A stretch of 64,000 nucleotides of DNA from Carnobacterium divergens (lineage in GTDB: Bacteria; Bacillota; Bacilli; Lactobacillales; Carnobacteriaceae). Every line of letters starts with the position of its first letter. Within the stretch, counting starts at the first letter, position 1. The translations under genes and the position numbers were made by a program. Below, one piece after another: positions 1 to 8,172 of the stretch. The stretch is taken from NCBI RefSeq assembly GCF_900258435.1, contig NZ_LT992558.1:924636-988635 (forward strand). Reading direction: 5' to 3'. The notes below the pieces were generated by a model. That model did no database searches and was not told where the DNA came from. It saw only the letters and a list, made by a program, of their open reading frames with translations.

Positions 1-1
1 A

Positions 2-340
2 CAGTTAAAACTATCAAGTACAGATGCTAGCTCATTACTCATTCAAAAAAAAGCTGTAGAATCAATTATTTTAATTAAAGCTGATGAGAAGGATTTTTTT
101 GAAAATACGTCAACAAAAGTAATTGTGAAAAGCAAAAAAAACAAAATTTCAGGAAAAATAATTGGATCAGTGAATGCAACTCCAGAGTTAACTGAAAAAA
201 GTAAGATTTTTTTGAATGAATTACAGGAAGATTTAGAGAAGATTTTAAGTTTAAAATCGGAAAATATTCAATTAAAGTTAGTCTTGAAATTAGATAAAAA
301 GAAAAGCATAAAAAAAACCACTAAAAAAAGAGTGATGTAA
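2..340 (+). CDS. amaP: AmaP-like membrane anchor protein, C-terminal part (5' truncated)
   Basis: The open frame runs in from the window edge without a start, so only the last 112 residues are present. The visible part is a lysine-rich alpha/beta segment ending in a strongly basic tail. It directly precedes a DUF2273 gene and an Asp23/Gls24 gene. In Lactobacillales and staphylococci this order is the alkaline-shock operon, where AmaP is the membrane anchor of Asp23. The assignment rests mainly on that gene order; the sequence alone is not diagnostic. The membrane segments expected in AmaP would lie upstream of the window. Confidence 0.7.
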   Translation, partial: QLKLSSTDASSLLIQKKAVESIILIKADEKDFFENTSTKVIVKSKKNKISGKIIGSVNATPELTEKSKIFLNELQEDLEKILSLKSENIQLKLVLKLDKKKSIKKTTKKRVM

Positions 341-356
341 GTAGTAAAGGAGTCAT

Positions 357-527
357 ATGAATCAGCATAAATATATTCTAATTGGTGCTTTAAACGGATT
401 TACTATTGCTATATTATTTTTGACACTAGGTTTTTTTAAAACTATTTTACTACTACTTTTCACTTTTGCAGGGTGTGTCATAGGTTGGTATGTAAAAAAA
501 ATGTCATTAATGGACTATTTTAAATAA
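357..527 (+). CDS. DUF2273 small membrane protein
   Basis: A 56-residue protein starting MNQHKYILIG, preceded by AAAGGAG about 6 nt upstream of the ATG. Two hydrophobic helices (about residues 8-26 and 27-45) contain glycines, and the protein ends in a short basic tail. Size, two-helix form and the position between an AmaP-like gene and an Asp23/Gls24 gene fit the DUF2273 family. That family is a constant member of this stress operon with no defined biochemical role; help in membrane attachment of Asp23 is inference. Confidence 0.75.
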   Translation: MNQHKYILIGALNGFTIAILFLTLGFFKTILLLLFTFAGCVIGWYVKKMSLMDYFK

Positions 528-550
528 TAATTAAAGGGAGCTGGATGACA

Positions 551-1090
551 ATGACAGAATTAACAAAACAAGATAATAAAAAAGGAAATGCACAAACGAT
601 TACGAAAGAATTAACGTATGAAGATAAAGTATTGCAAAAAATTATTGGAATTTCTTTAGAAGAAGTTGAAGGATTATTAACTTTAGATGGTGGATTTTTC
701 TCTAATCTAGCTGAAAAATTTGTCAACACTGATTCAACAACAAGTGGAGTAAATGTAGAAGTTGGTAAAAAACAAATCGCAGTGGATTTAGATATCGTAG
801 TAGAATATGGACGAAATATTCCTGAACTATTTGATGAAATCGTTACAACTATTCAAGCCAATGTTCAATCGATGACAGGGTTAAATTTAGTTGAAGTAAA
901 TGTTAAAGTAGTTGATGTAAAGTCTAAAGAACAGCACGAGCAAGAGTCCGTGACGGTTCAGGATCGTGTGAGTGATTTTACTGAAAAAGCAGGAAATTCA
1001 ATTGGTGAACAGACAGAAAAAGTGAAAAAAATAGCTTCAAAAACTACCGTAAACGCAAAAGAAAAAATGGATAGTTCGAGAGTCGAATAA
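551..1090 (+). CDS. Asp23/Gls24 family envelope stress response protein
   Basis: A 179-residue soluble protein. The core (about residues 20-120) carries the Asp23 fold features, including the GVNVEVGKKQIAVDLD strand pair and the EVNVKVVDV strand. The C-terminal 50 residues are a charged, coiled-coil-like tail. Family members are abundant envelope-stress proteins held at the membrane by AmaP. Two in-frame ATGs exist; the second (551) is preferred because the AAAGGGAG site lies 10 nt upstream of it and only 4 nt from the first (545). A strong terminator follows, so this is the last gene of the operon. Confidence 0.88.
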   Translation: MTELTKQDNKKGNAQTITKELTYEDKVLQKIIGISLEEVEGLLTLDGGFFSNLAEKFVNTDSTTSGVNVEVGKKQIAVDLDIVVEYGRNIPELFDEIVTTIQANVQSMTGLNLVEVNVKVVDVKSKEQHEQESVTVQDRVSDFTEKAGNSIGEQTEKVKKIASKTTVNAKEKMDSSRVE

Positions 1091-1170
1091 TAAGCCATTA
1101 CTAGATGTCTAAATTTAATTGAAATTTCTCTATAAAATTACATGCAAAAGATCTTATGGATTTTAGTGAG

Positions 1171-1212
1171 CTCCAAAAGTTAGTTTTTAAATCTAACTTT
1201 GGAGTTTTTTTA
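1171..1212 (+). terminator. Rho-independent terminator of the Asp23 operon
   Basis: CTCCAAA(A)GTTAG pairs with CTAACTTTGGAG around a 9-nt loop, with one bulged A, followed by TTTTTTTA. Confidence 0.85.
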
Positions 1213-1265
1213 TGGCAAAATCTAGTATACTCGTTTACACGAAAATGTTGAACATACAATTCATA

Positions 1266-1352
1266 CAGTGTATAAAAAAACAGAGTAGAAAATCCATTCT
1301 GAAAAAAAGGTTAACTTTTTTATTCTGATAGTTGGAGAAATGCAGTGTATAA
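1266..1352. repeat. Direct repeat CAGTGTATAA, two copies downstream of a serine recombinase gene
   Basis: CAGTGTATAA occurs at 1266-1275 and 1343-1352 in the short gap beyond the stop of the recombinase gene. Serine resolvases bind short subsites of this kind in res regions, so these could be part of a recombination site. This is inference from position and repetition only. Confidence 0.35.
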
Positions 1353-1359
1353 CGTTTTA

Positions 1360-1935
1360 TTAATGAGTTTTAATCCGTTTAGGAATGTTTTCTCTTTTTA
1401 AATAATTGTATACAGTAGGTCTTGAGATTTGATTTAACTTCGCAATTTTTGTAATGGATAAGTCTGTATTAAGGTATTGATCAATGACCGTTTTTAAGTT
1501 TTTATTTTCCACCGGTCTGCCTAGTGTGACGCCTTTTTCCTTAGCCGCTTCTAAACCTGAGAGAACACGTTCTCGGATGAGTTCGGCTTCCATTTCTGCA
1601 AAGGCACTCATAATAGTAAAAAAGAATTTTCCCATTGAAGTGCTGGTATCAATATTATTTTGGATACTCACAAAATTAATCTCTGCTTCATTAAAGAATT
1701 CCATTAAAGAAAGTAAGTGCTTTGTTCCTCGTGACAAGCGGTCTAACTTAAAAATGACAAAAGTATCTCCTTTTTCAAGCGAAGCAATCGCCATGTCCAA
1801 CTGACGTCGCTTTATTTTTCGTCCACTTTCTTGTTCTGTATAAATTTTGTCACATCCATATCTTGTTAACGCAATTATTTGTGCATCTAATTGTTGATGG
1901 CTTGTGCTGATTCTAGCGTAACCAATTGTTTTCAT
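1360..1935 (-). CDS. Small serine recombinase (resolvase/invertase family)
   Basis: A 191-residue protein with the complete resolvase/invertase layout: N-terminal catalytic domain starting MKTIGYARIST with the nucleophilic Ser in YARIST, the FKLDRLSRG arginine motif, the long E helix (about 100-135), then a C-terminal helix-turn-helix (SITKIAKLNQISRPTVYNYL) typical of Tn3 resolvase and Hin/Gin. The ATG at 1935 has GGAGGA 6 nt upstream and lies inside the 3' end of the Mga-like gene, so the two are probably co-transcribed. A longer in-frame start at 1962 lacks a ribosome site. Whether it resolves, inverts or is a domesticated element is not shown; it sits beside a surface-protein locus. Confidence 0.9.
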   Translation of the reverse strand: MKTIGYARISTSHQQLDAQIIALTRYGCDKIYTEQESGRKIKRRQLDMAIASLEKGDTFVIFKLDRLSRGTKHLLSLMEFFNEAEINFVSIQNNIDTSTSMGKFFFTIMSAFAEMEAELIRERVLSGLEAAKEKGVTLGRPVENKNLKTVIDQYLNTDLSITKIAKLNQISRPTVYNYLKRENIPKRIKTH

Positions 1936-3460
1936 TTTTTTCCTCCGAGGTCTCTTCAACAAAGAGTTCTTCTAATAATAATTGTTGAATGATCTGAATA
2001 AGTTCGTACCACTGATGTTGATTTTTCAGAGAGCTTAAGAAAAAAATAGATTTGCAATTCGTAGATAGCTCAAGAGTATCTGAAATAATTAGATGGGCTT
2101 TACGCACATCTTCAGTAATGACGACCGTTTCAGCGTTAAAAATAGTAGATAATTGTTCTGTAATAAAAAATTTCCCAGTAAAATCTTTGGTTATTTGTAA
2201 GTAAATAAAAATTCGAGGAGTCTTAACGATTTGCAATAATGTATAAATTAAACTACAAAAATAATCTCTTAAAAGAGTGTGCTTTAATAATTCGTAATGC
2301 TGATTGTGAAGTACCTTTTTTGAAAAATGATCATAGAACTTTTTGATTTCAATCATTTTTGAATCGTTAACAGAAAGATTATAAACAGGCTTTGGAAAAT
2401 GAAGTTCTAAAAAATAAGGAATTTTAGCTCCCATGAGTTGAAAAAAAACATAAAGCAACGTGAAATAATAGATGAAAAGAAATGTTGTCTCTTCTGTAAA
2501 GTTGCCTTTAAAATGCTGCTTAAGCGCGTTGGTTAATTGAAAGGCGAAGGCTGTTGCATCCTCCTCTTTTTTTGAAAAAACTTTTCCAAGGGCAATTTTT
2601 TTTTCATGTAAAATAATATCTGAAAGAAAAATTCTGGTAAAAAAATTAAAATAAAGAATCTCATTTTTATTATCTTTAAATGGAAGATCATTAAAAGAAT
2701 GAGAACTAAAAAGTCGTGCAATATCATGATTTTTTTGAATAAGTTCTAAGATAGCGAGCTCTTCTGGAGTCGGTTTTTTTGGAAATGCTTGGTGTTGAAT
2801 TCGAATTGTAAGAACGGCGAATAAAAAATAGAGCAAGTTTTTCTTTGTATCAGATCGTTTAGCTGAATCGTTTAAAATATCTTTAGGAAGCTCGTGGCGT
2901 AACTCGTCTTTTGTGAATTGCTTGAAGGGCCATTCTAAGCTTTGAAAAGCATCCCCCAACAAAAGGAAGCTGAAAATACGAATGGATAGCTCATTGCCAG
3001 TTAATCTGACATAAGACTCTTCTTTAATGATTTGAAAATCAAAGACTGATAATTTTTCGTTAAGAGATTTTATAATTCGGCTTAAATAGGAAGAGGTAAC
3101 AAACAACTCATCCGCCAATTCGGTAACTGAGAGTTGATAATTGGTCGTTAGAAGAACGATTAAACTAAAATAAGGCGATTTTTTTAGATAATGTAGTTTT
3201 AGTTGATGGTAGACGACCAACTTTTTTTCAGAAAATAACGGATTGATGGTATATTCTCCTTTTGAATTGGCATGAATAAAGTTGCTTAAATCAACTAATT
3301 CTTCAATTTCGATGTTTAGCTTTTGCAAATAACTCTTTATTGTCCGACTGGGAATGGCTAATTGAGTTGATAAAGAGTGCAGTGTTTGTTTTTTTTGAAT
3401 GATAGCATAGAGTACCAATAGCTCGTTTTGCCTTGATTCAGAGAGGATTTTTGAATACAT
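1913..3460 (-). CDS. Mga-type helix-turn-helix transcriptional regulator
   Basis: A 515-residue protein with two N-terminal helix-turn-helix units (about 18-55, LHSLSTQLAIPSRTIKSYL; about 100-150, SVTELADELFVTSSYLSRI), followed by a long helical region resembling the PRD-like part of Mga/AtxA regulators. The start at 3460 is chosen for AAAGGAG 6 nt upstream; the frame extends 18 codons further without a ribosome site. It is transcribed away from a WxL-type surface operon, and the intergenic region carries two matching inverted sites. Mga-family proteins activate surface-protein operons in streptococci, enterococci and carnobacteria; activation of the divergent operon is inference. Confidence 0.85.
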   Translation of the reverse strand: MYSKILSESRQNELLVLYAIIQKKQTLHSLSTQLAIPSRTIKSYLQKLNIEIEELVDLSNFIHANSKGEYTINPLFSEKKLVVYHQLKLHYLKKSPYFSLIVLLTTNYQLSVTELADELFVTSSYLSRIIKSLNEKLSVFDFQIIKEESYVRLTGNELSIRIFSFLLLGDAFQSLEWPFKQFTKDELRHELPKDILNDSAKRSDTKKNLLYFLFAVLTIRIQHQAFPKKPTPEELAILELIQKNHDIARLFSSHSFNDLPFKDNKNEILYFNFFTRIFLSDIILHEKKIALGKVFSKKEEDATAFAFQLTNALKQHFKGNFTEETTFLFIYYFTLLYVFFQLMGAKIPYFLELHFPKPVYNLSVNDSKMIEIKKFYDHFSKKVLHNQHYELLKHTLLRDYFCSLIYTLLQIVKTPRIFIYLQITKDFTGKFFITEQLSTIFNAETVVITEDVRKAHLIISDTLELSTNCKSIFFLSSLKNQHQWYELIQIIQQLLLEELFVEETSEEKNENNWLR

Positions 3461-3557
3461 AGAACGCTCCTTTTTCTTTATTGTGTCTACTGCTAGACAT
3501 AAATCTGTCAACATCTACTGTGTTATCCATGTTAGAATATCAAAGTATCATATAATT

Positions 3558-3577
3558 GTAAACTAATCTAATGATTA
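3558..3577. promoter_or_regulatory. Candidate Mga-type regulator site, copy 1
   Basis: A 20-nt element beginning gtaaactaatctaatg is found inverted at 3680-3699 with 18 of 20 positions identical. With its right flank (to 3583) it forms an imperfect palindrome with gtaaa/tttac arms. It lies in the divergent region between the regulator and the surface operon. Confidence 0.5.
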
Positions 3578-3611
3578 ATTTACGGTTATATAACCTTGTT
3601 TTAATCCGAGC

Positions 3612-3644
3612 AGAAACCTATTATATATAGGTTTCTTTTTTTTT
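3612..3644 (+). terminator. Terminator-like hairpin inside the divergent intergenic region
   Basis: AGAAACCTAT and ATAGGTTTCT form a perfect 10-bp stem with a 5-nt loop, followed by nine T. It lies between two copies of a candidate operator and upstream of the plus-strand surface operon, where it could act as an attenuator or as insulation. Confidence 0.7.
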
Positions 3645-3679
3645 ATTTTCATTTTTTAAGTTATAAATAATTCCGTAAC

Positions 3680-3699
3680 AAATCATTAGATTAATTTAC
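3680..3699. promoter_or_regulatory. Candidate Mga-type regulator site, copy 2
   Basis: Reverse-complement partner of the element at 3558-3577 (18/20 identical). It is about 95 bp upstream of the first gene of the surface operon, a plausible position for activator binding. Confidence 0.5.
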
Positions 3700-3792
3700 A
3701 AAAGATGAGTATTTGTTTAGTTATGAAAAGATAAAGAACCATTGCTTTTTAGCGGATAAAAAAATATAAAACTAAAGGATGAAGAGCAATTG

Positions 3793-6009
3793 ATGAATAA
3801 AAAGTACTTGATTTATATTCCTTTTCTAACGTTGTTATGCAGTGGAGCAACGATTAAAGCTGAAGAAAATGAAGAAACACCTAAAAAACCACTAAGCTCT
3901 TTTTCAATAGAAGAGAAAAGCTTTATTTCACCTTATTTGTCAACGCAGTGGGCGGACGTTCCACAATGGGCAAGAATAGATATAAGTCTTATGTTTGCTA
4001 ATAAAGGCGATATTATTATAAAACAATTGCAAAAAAGAATCGAAGACTCTATAGAACATTTAGGTTGGAAAAAAGGTTCCCAAATTATTATTGATATACC
4101 CCAGTGGGAAGGTGAAGAATACGGTCCAGATAAAAATACCTGGATGAAAGGAATCATCCAAGTCCAAGCTGGTGGGTTGTCTTTTGAAACGGATGGAACG
4201 ATTTCGATTGGAATTACAGATGGCGGAGAAAAATTAGTCATTCAGAGGCTGAAAAATAAACTCACAACACCAAATGTAAAAATAAAACGTACGGAAGTTT
4301 ATATGAAAGATAGTTCTTCAAATCAAGCAGCGTATTACAACCCTTGGATTCTTTATATTGATGGAACGATTTCAAATATAGATGAATCAGAAAAAAATGT
4401 TAACCTTGCACCTATATTAGACTCACCTTCTTTTATTTTTACAACAAGCGAGCCAAGTTCAGTAGAATTGAATTCGCCAATTCCAGCGGCAACTAGTTAC
4501 ATTACATTGACACAATCATTGACAGACAGCCCTACTTATACGTACATTCAAAAACCAGATTTTAGTAAAGTGGGCCAAACTGAAGCTATCGTTCGAATAA
4601 CCGATAGGCTGGATGATTATTCTATTGAATCAGATGTTCATTTGAATTACAACGTGGTGGACAATCGAAACTTGACTGCAGAAGCAATTCCACAAGCGGT
4701 TGATCTAGGCACGAATATCGCAAATAGCAATCTAAAGGAACTAGTAAAAAATGTTCATTTAGGCGAAGAAGTAGTAGGAACTAACGATTACTCAGTGGCA
4801 ATTAAAACGAATGCAGATACAACACTTGTAGGGGATCAAAAACTTAGGGTCACAGTTACTGGGAAGGGAAAGACAGTGGATATTGATGTTCCGGTAACTG
4901 TGAAATGGGGCAAGAGTTTGTCTTTACAAGGAGCTTATGATGATTCCGTAGGTGTGTTCACACTACATGAATCAGGTTTGAAAACCTATACCTTAACAGA
5001 TCAAGTAGGAGTCAAACGAAAAAATGCAGATTCTATGGTTCATAGCGAATTTGGTGGAAAAATTTATTATCAAGTGGGTATAAAAAAGTTAAACCAAGAA
5101 ACTCAAATATTAGAAGATGAATCAAATCCTTCGCTGACAGTAGCAAGTGCATATGGTCAAGACGATGCATTAAACAAAATAAATGAATTTCAGACAGTTG
5201 AGTTAAAAGAAGGCGATTTAATTGATCTGTGGCATGCAGAACCAAAACGAAATCATTTAATTGTAAATGAAAATAAAATTCAAGAAAATGCTGAACTAAA
5301 GAACAGTTATTATGAGGTAACAGAGTCAGGATTTCAGCCATTAAGAATCAATCAATTGCAAACAAAAGAAGCGTCAACGCCCTTACGAACAACGACCAAA
5401 GAACTAGATGATGATTTTAGAGAGAACATGGCAAAATATATTGATTCTAAAGAGTATAACCAGATTAAACCAGTAAAGTTTGTTGTTTTTCCAGACACGA
5501 CAAAACCTGGCAAACAACTGGCAAAAGTTCGAGTCGAAGAAACTCTTCATTCTGGGAAAAAAGTTCAGTTTGATTACGATGTCCAAGTCAATGTAAAAAA
5601 CGAGTGGGTACATGTGACAATTCCAACCAAAATGCTGTTCTTTTCGGATTCAAATCATAAAGAAAAAGTAACATCAAAAAAATACAAAATTAAGAATAAT
5701 TCTGATAATACGACACTCATGGTTTCGATGAATTCTTTTGTAGTTAAACAAAATTCAGAGGTTACTTACTTATCAGAAAAAGAATCCGATCCAACTTACG
5801 GAAGCAACTCGTTGAGATTGAATCTTAACGTAGATGGTAAAGAAGTTGCACGAAGTTTAAATGTCACGTCTAAAGCAACGGACCTTGTGGAGCTAAATCC
5901 AAAAACAGGAAGTGCGCTTTCTTTTGAAGGGAACTATTTTAACCCTGAATCAAAAAATTCTTTATATGCAGAAAGCAGTCTGGTTTTAAAATTTGCAATT
6001 AAGGAATAG
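3793..6009 (+). CDS. Large secreted protein of a WxL-type surface locus, function unknown
   Basis: A 738-residue protein with a signal peptide (MNKKYLIYIPFLTLLCSG...) and probable cleavage after IKAEE or nearby, then a beta-rich extracellular body with repeated Ig-like strands (about 215-390 and 540-620). Its C-terminal about 130 residues (EWVHVTIPTKMLFF onward) resemble the core of the WxL-like protein two genes downstream (WLKVTIPTSVAFN), so both appear to carry the same terminal domain. No LPXTG or transmembrane anchor is seen. TTG at 3790 is an alternative start nearer the AAAGGA site; ATG 3793 is used here. A role in cell-surface assembly or adhesion is inference. Confidence 0.7.
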   Translation: MNKKYLIYIPFLTLLCSGATIKAEENEETPKKPLSSFSIEEKSFISPYLSTQWADVPQWARIDISLMFANKGDIIIKQLQKRIEDSIEHLGWKKGSQIIIDIPQWEGEEYGPDKNTWMKGIIQVQAGGLSFETDGTISIGITDGGEKLVIQRLKNKLTTPNVKIKRTEVYMKDSSSNQAAYYNPWILYIDGTISNIDESEKNVNLAPILDSPSFIFTTSEPSSVELNSPIPAATSYITLTQSLTDSPTYTYIQKPDFSKVGQTEAIVRITDRLDDYSIESDVHLNYNVVDNRNLTAEAIPQAVDLGTNIANSNLKELVKNVHLGEEVVGTNDYSVAIKTNADTTLVGDQKLRVTVTGKGKTVDIDVPVTVKWGKSLSLQGAYDDSVGVFTLHESGLKTYTLTDQVGVKRKNADSMVHSEFGGKIYYQVGIKKLNQETQILEDESNPSLTVASAYGQDDALNKINEFQTVELKEGDLIDLWHAEPKRNHLIVNENKIQENAELKNSYYEVTESGFQPLRINQLQTKEASTPLRTTTKELDDDFRENMAKYIDSKEYNQIKPVKFVVFPDTTKPGKQLAKVRVEETLHSGKKVQFDYDVQVNVKNEWVHVTIPTKMLFFSDSNHKEKVTSKKYKIKNNSDNTTLMVSMNSFVVKQNSEVTYLSEKESDPTYGSNSLRLNLNVDGKEVARSLNVTSKATDLVELNPKTGSALSFEGNYFNPESKNSLYAESSLVLKFAIKE

Positions 6010-6022
6010 AAAGGAGCAGTCA

Positions 6023-6550
6023 ATGAAACTAAAAAAAAATAAACGAAAAAAAAGAATTTTTCTCTGGGTGTTTCTTTTCTTACTACTAGCGATCCTGTTA
6101 GGAGGAGGCTATTACTGGTATAAAGTCAATCAAAATCCTCGGAATTTAGTTGCCGGTGAAGCTTTTCCAGCTACAAAAGATGCACATAAAATGACAGCTA
6201 AGGAAATGAAGGCTTTCAAACAAAAGGAAGTAGATGAAACACAATTTACGTTAACTATTTTCCCAGAAGCGACATTCAACCAAGAAACACTAGCAGGAAA
6301 TCTATACATCAAAAATGAACCAGTCAATGCCTATCCAATCAATGTCAAAGTAAATTTAGACAGTGATAAAAGCTTAGTATATGAATCGGGTATGATTCAG
6401 CCTGGTTATGAAATAACAAAAGCTAAGTTAGCAAAAAAATTAACAGCAGGAACGTATAAAGCAACGGCAAATGTTGAGATATACGATAATAAAACGAAAC
6501 AAAAAAGAGGGACTACTCAAGCAGTAGTAACGATTCAAGTAAATGAATAA
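6023..6550 (+). CDS. Single-pass membrane-anchored extracytoplasmic protein of the surface locus
   Basis: A 175-residue protein. A highly basic start (MKLKKNKRKKRIF) precedes one transmembrane helix (about 13-31) rich in Leu and Gly, then an extracytoplasmic domain of about 140 residues with alternating strands that looks Ig-like (TLAGNLYIKNE to TQAVVTIQVNE). The start has AAGGAG 6 nt upstream; the frame is open a further 10 codons. It is 13 nt after the large secreted protein. In WxL loci the anchoring component is often a DUF916/DUF3324 protein; this one is much shorter and I cannot assign it to that family. Confidence 0.65.
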   Translation: MKLKKNKRKKRIFLWVFLFLLLAILLGGGYYWYKVNQNPRNLVAGEAFPATKDAHKMTAKEMKAFKQKEVDETQFTLTIFPEATFNQETLAGNLYIKNEPVNAYPINVKVNLDSDKSLVYESGMIQPGYEITKAKLAKKLTAGTYKATANVEIYDNKTKQKRGTTQAVVTIQVNE

Positions 6551-6603
6551 ATTTAATAGTAGAAGCTATTGAATATAAATAAAAATTTTAAGGAGAGAAA
6601 AAA

Positions 6604-7227
6604 ATGAAAAAAAATGTAGTAGCACCAATCGTATTAGCAGGAATGGTTTTAGGAACAGGGCAAGCAGTTTTTGCAGAAGAACAAGCACCAACAGGTTACG
6701 AAACAATCAATAATGCAGAGGGTGATCAATACGACCCAGCAACAGGAGTTGAGATTCCAGTGAAAGGAACGCTTGGAAAACTTGACAATACAGACCCAGA
6801 AGAAAACATTCCAGAAGGAGACGACAGATGGTTAAAAGTAACGATACCAACGAGCGTTGCCTTTAACACAAACCCAGAAAAAGAAAACAAAGAAATTATG
6901 GCTTACAATTATACTGTGAAAAATTTATCAGGACGTCCAATTAATGTGAATTTATCAAAATTTTCAGGATCTGAAGAAGCGGCTATTACAAAATTAAGTC
7001 TTACTCCAAAAACAGGAGATGCAATTGATGTTGTAACTAATGGTGTTGTAAAAGAAAATGTTAATCAGTTGCTAGGCAAGCTAGAGGCTAACGTAGGTGC
7101 GTATGAATTTACTTACAAAGGAACCGTTGACCCAGAAAAATTAACAGGTGAAAGTACAAAAGTTTCTTACAACATGAATTTGAAATTTGAAGTATTAGAT
7201 AAAAATGGCGAGTCAGTAACGAAATAA
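6604..7227 (+). CDS. Secreted WxL-like surface protein
   Basis: A 207-residue protein with a clear signal peptide (MKKNVVAPIVLAGMVLGTG, cleavage near AVFAEE), an acidic linker, and a single beta-rich domain starting WLKVTIPTSVAFN at about residue 78. The C-terminal domain has the size and strand pattern of WxL proteins that bind peptidoglycan non-covalently, but the classical C-terminal second WxL motif is not visible, so 'WxL-like' is used. AAGGAG precedes the ATG. The related terminal domain in the 738-residue upstream protein suggests duplication of an attachment module. Confidence 0.65.
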   Translation: MKKNVVAPIVLAGMVLGTGQAVFAEEQAPTGYETINNAEGDQYDPATGVEIPVKGTLGKLDNTDPEENIPEGDDRWLKVTIPTSVAFNTNPEKENKEIMAYNYTVKNLSGRPINVNLSKFSGSEEAAITKLSLTPKTGDAIDVVTNGVVKENVNQLLGKLEANVGAYEFTYKGTVDPEKLTGESTKVSYNMNLKFEVLDKNGESVTK

Positions 7228-7229
7228 TA

Positions 7230-7565
7230 ATGAAGAAAAAAAGTTTTTTCTATTTGTTCCTTTGTTGTACAGTGTTTTTTCTATTGTTGATGACTCAATC
7301 AGCTTTTGGAGAAACGATTGAAGCCACTAGCGAAACCAGTATTCCAGTAATTGGAATACTAAATACGAATACCGAAAAGGATGCAACTAATCCTCCAGAA
7401 AAAAACGAAGAAGAACATGCATTAGTGGATAAAGAAACCAATATTAAGGATCAAGAAATTCACCTGCTGCCGCAAACAAGTGAATGGCAACAACTGCTTT
7501 GGATACTGGTAGGGATTGCTCTTATGAGTGTGGCTGTCTATCTATTTAATAAAAATAAAAAATAA
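7230..7565 (+). CDS. Short LPXTG-like cell-wall anchored protein
   Basis: A 111-residue protein with a signal peptide (about 1-27), a short acidic, Thr/Glu-rich linker, then LLPQTSEW followed by one transmembrane helix and the basic tail FNKNKK. This is a sortase sorting signal layout with LPQTS in place of LPXTG. The ATG is 2 nt after the stop of the WxL-like gene with no strong ribosome site, suggesting translational coupling. Small LPXTG proteins accompany WxL genes in many Lactobacillales. Whether sortase accepts Ser at position 5 is unknown. Confidence 0.75.
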   Translation: MKKKSFFYLFLCCTVFFLLLMTQSAFGETIEATSETSIPVIGILNTNTEKDATNPPEKNEEEHALVDKETNIKDQEIHLLPQTSEWQQLLWILVGIALMSVAVYLFNKNKK

Positions 7566-7574
7566 GAAAATTGG

Positions 7575-7613
7575 AACATAACTAGGTAAAAGCTAGCTTA
7601 TGTTTCAATTTTT
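7575..7613 (+). terminator. Terminator of the surface-protein operon
   Basis: AACATAA-CTAG pairs with CTAG-C-TTATGTT with one bulge, followed by a short T-rich tract (CAATTTTTA). Confidence 0.6.
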
Positions 7614-7663
7614 ACGCCTTATTATATAATGTGTGTTATAATAAGTGGATAAGGAGTGATTTT

Positions 7664-8038
7664 TTGATAGAAGCGTATAAAAATTTATGGAAAAATGGCT
7701 TTAATTCCAAGGGAAGTACCTCCAGGTTAGAATTTTGGTTGACTCTTTTATGTGATGGGCTTATTAATGGGAGTTGTTTTTTGCTTTACATAGTTTTAAA
7801 TGAAACAACCATCATGTTGGGAATATTTTTAATTTATAAAATAGTATCTGTGATCCCTATTCTTAATTTATCTGTTCGACGTTTTCATGACGCAGGGTAT
7901 TCAACTAGAAGGTTTATTGTGCTAGGGATAATCTGTCAATTTATTCCGATACTTGATGTTGTTGGGATGATTTTCTGTTTGGTTGTTTATTTACAACCAT
8001 CAAAAAAACAAAAAGAAATGAAATCATGGATGGATTAA
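7664..8038 (+). CDS. DUF805 family membrane protein
   Basis: A 124-residue protein with three to four hydrophobic helices. DUF805 hallmarks are visible: the N-terminal YKNLWKNGFNSKGSTSRLEFW segment, the RRFHDAGYS motif near residue 80, and a last helix followed by a charged tail. The TTG at 7664 is taken as start because AAGGAG lies 8 nt upstream; an in-frame GTG 33 nt earlier has none. Its own terminator and upstream TATAAT-like sequences suggest a single-gene unit. Function of the family is not established. Confidence 0.85.
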   Translation: MIEAYKNLWKNGFNSKGSTSRLEFWLTLLCDGLINGSCFLLYIVLNETTIMLGIFLIYKIVSVIPILNLSVRRFHDAGYSTRRFIVLGIICQFIPILDVVGMIFCLVVYLQPSKKQKEMKSWMD

Positions 8039-8045
8039 CTAAGAA

Positions 8046-8075
8046 GATTTCCAATGTTTTTGGAAGTCTTTTTTT
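8046..8075 (+). terminator. Terminator after the DUF805 gene
   Basis: GATTTCCA pairs with TGGAAGTC (one G-T pair) around a 7-nt loop and is followed by seven T. Confidence 0.75.
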
Positions 8076-8083
8076 AGTTTTTT

Positions 8084-8119
8084 AAAAGACTAGACATTTA
8101 AAGTATAAGTGTGTATAAT
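8084..8119 (+). promoter_or_regulatory. Promoter of the GH1 gene with an embedded GntR-type operator
   Basis: TAGACA (8091-8096) and TATAAT (8114-8119) are separated by exactly 17 bp. The -35 box lies inside AAAAGACTAGACATTT (8084-8099), which matches 14 of 16 positions of the perfect palindrome in front of the GntR-family gene at 12710. Binding there would block RNA polymerase. Confidence 0.7.
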
Positions 8120-8136
8120 TCAAGGTGTAAAGAAAA

Positions 8137-8150
8137 TGTAAGCACTTTAA
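8137..8150 (+). promoter_or_regulatory. Possible CcpA (cre) site
   Basis: TGTAAGCACTTTAA begins like the cre consensus (TGNAAGCG...) but its second half is degenerate. It lies about 20 bp downstream of the -10 box, a position used for catabolite repression by roadblock. Confidence 0.3.
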
Positions 8151-8172
8151 AAATAATGATAAATAGAAATGA

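Noticed and set aside
3933..4241. Long antisense frames inside the surface, GH31, EsaA and EssC genes as separate genes
   Set aside because: They lie wholly inside well-supported genes on the opposite strand and lack ribosome sites and family motifs.
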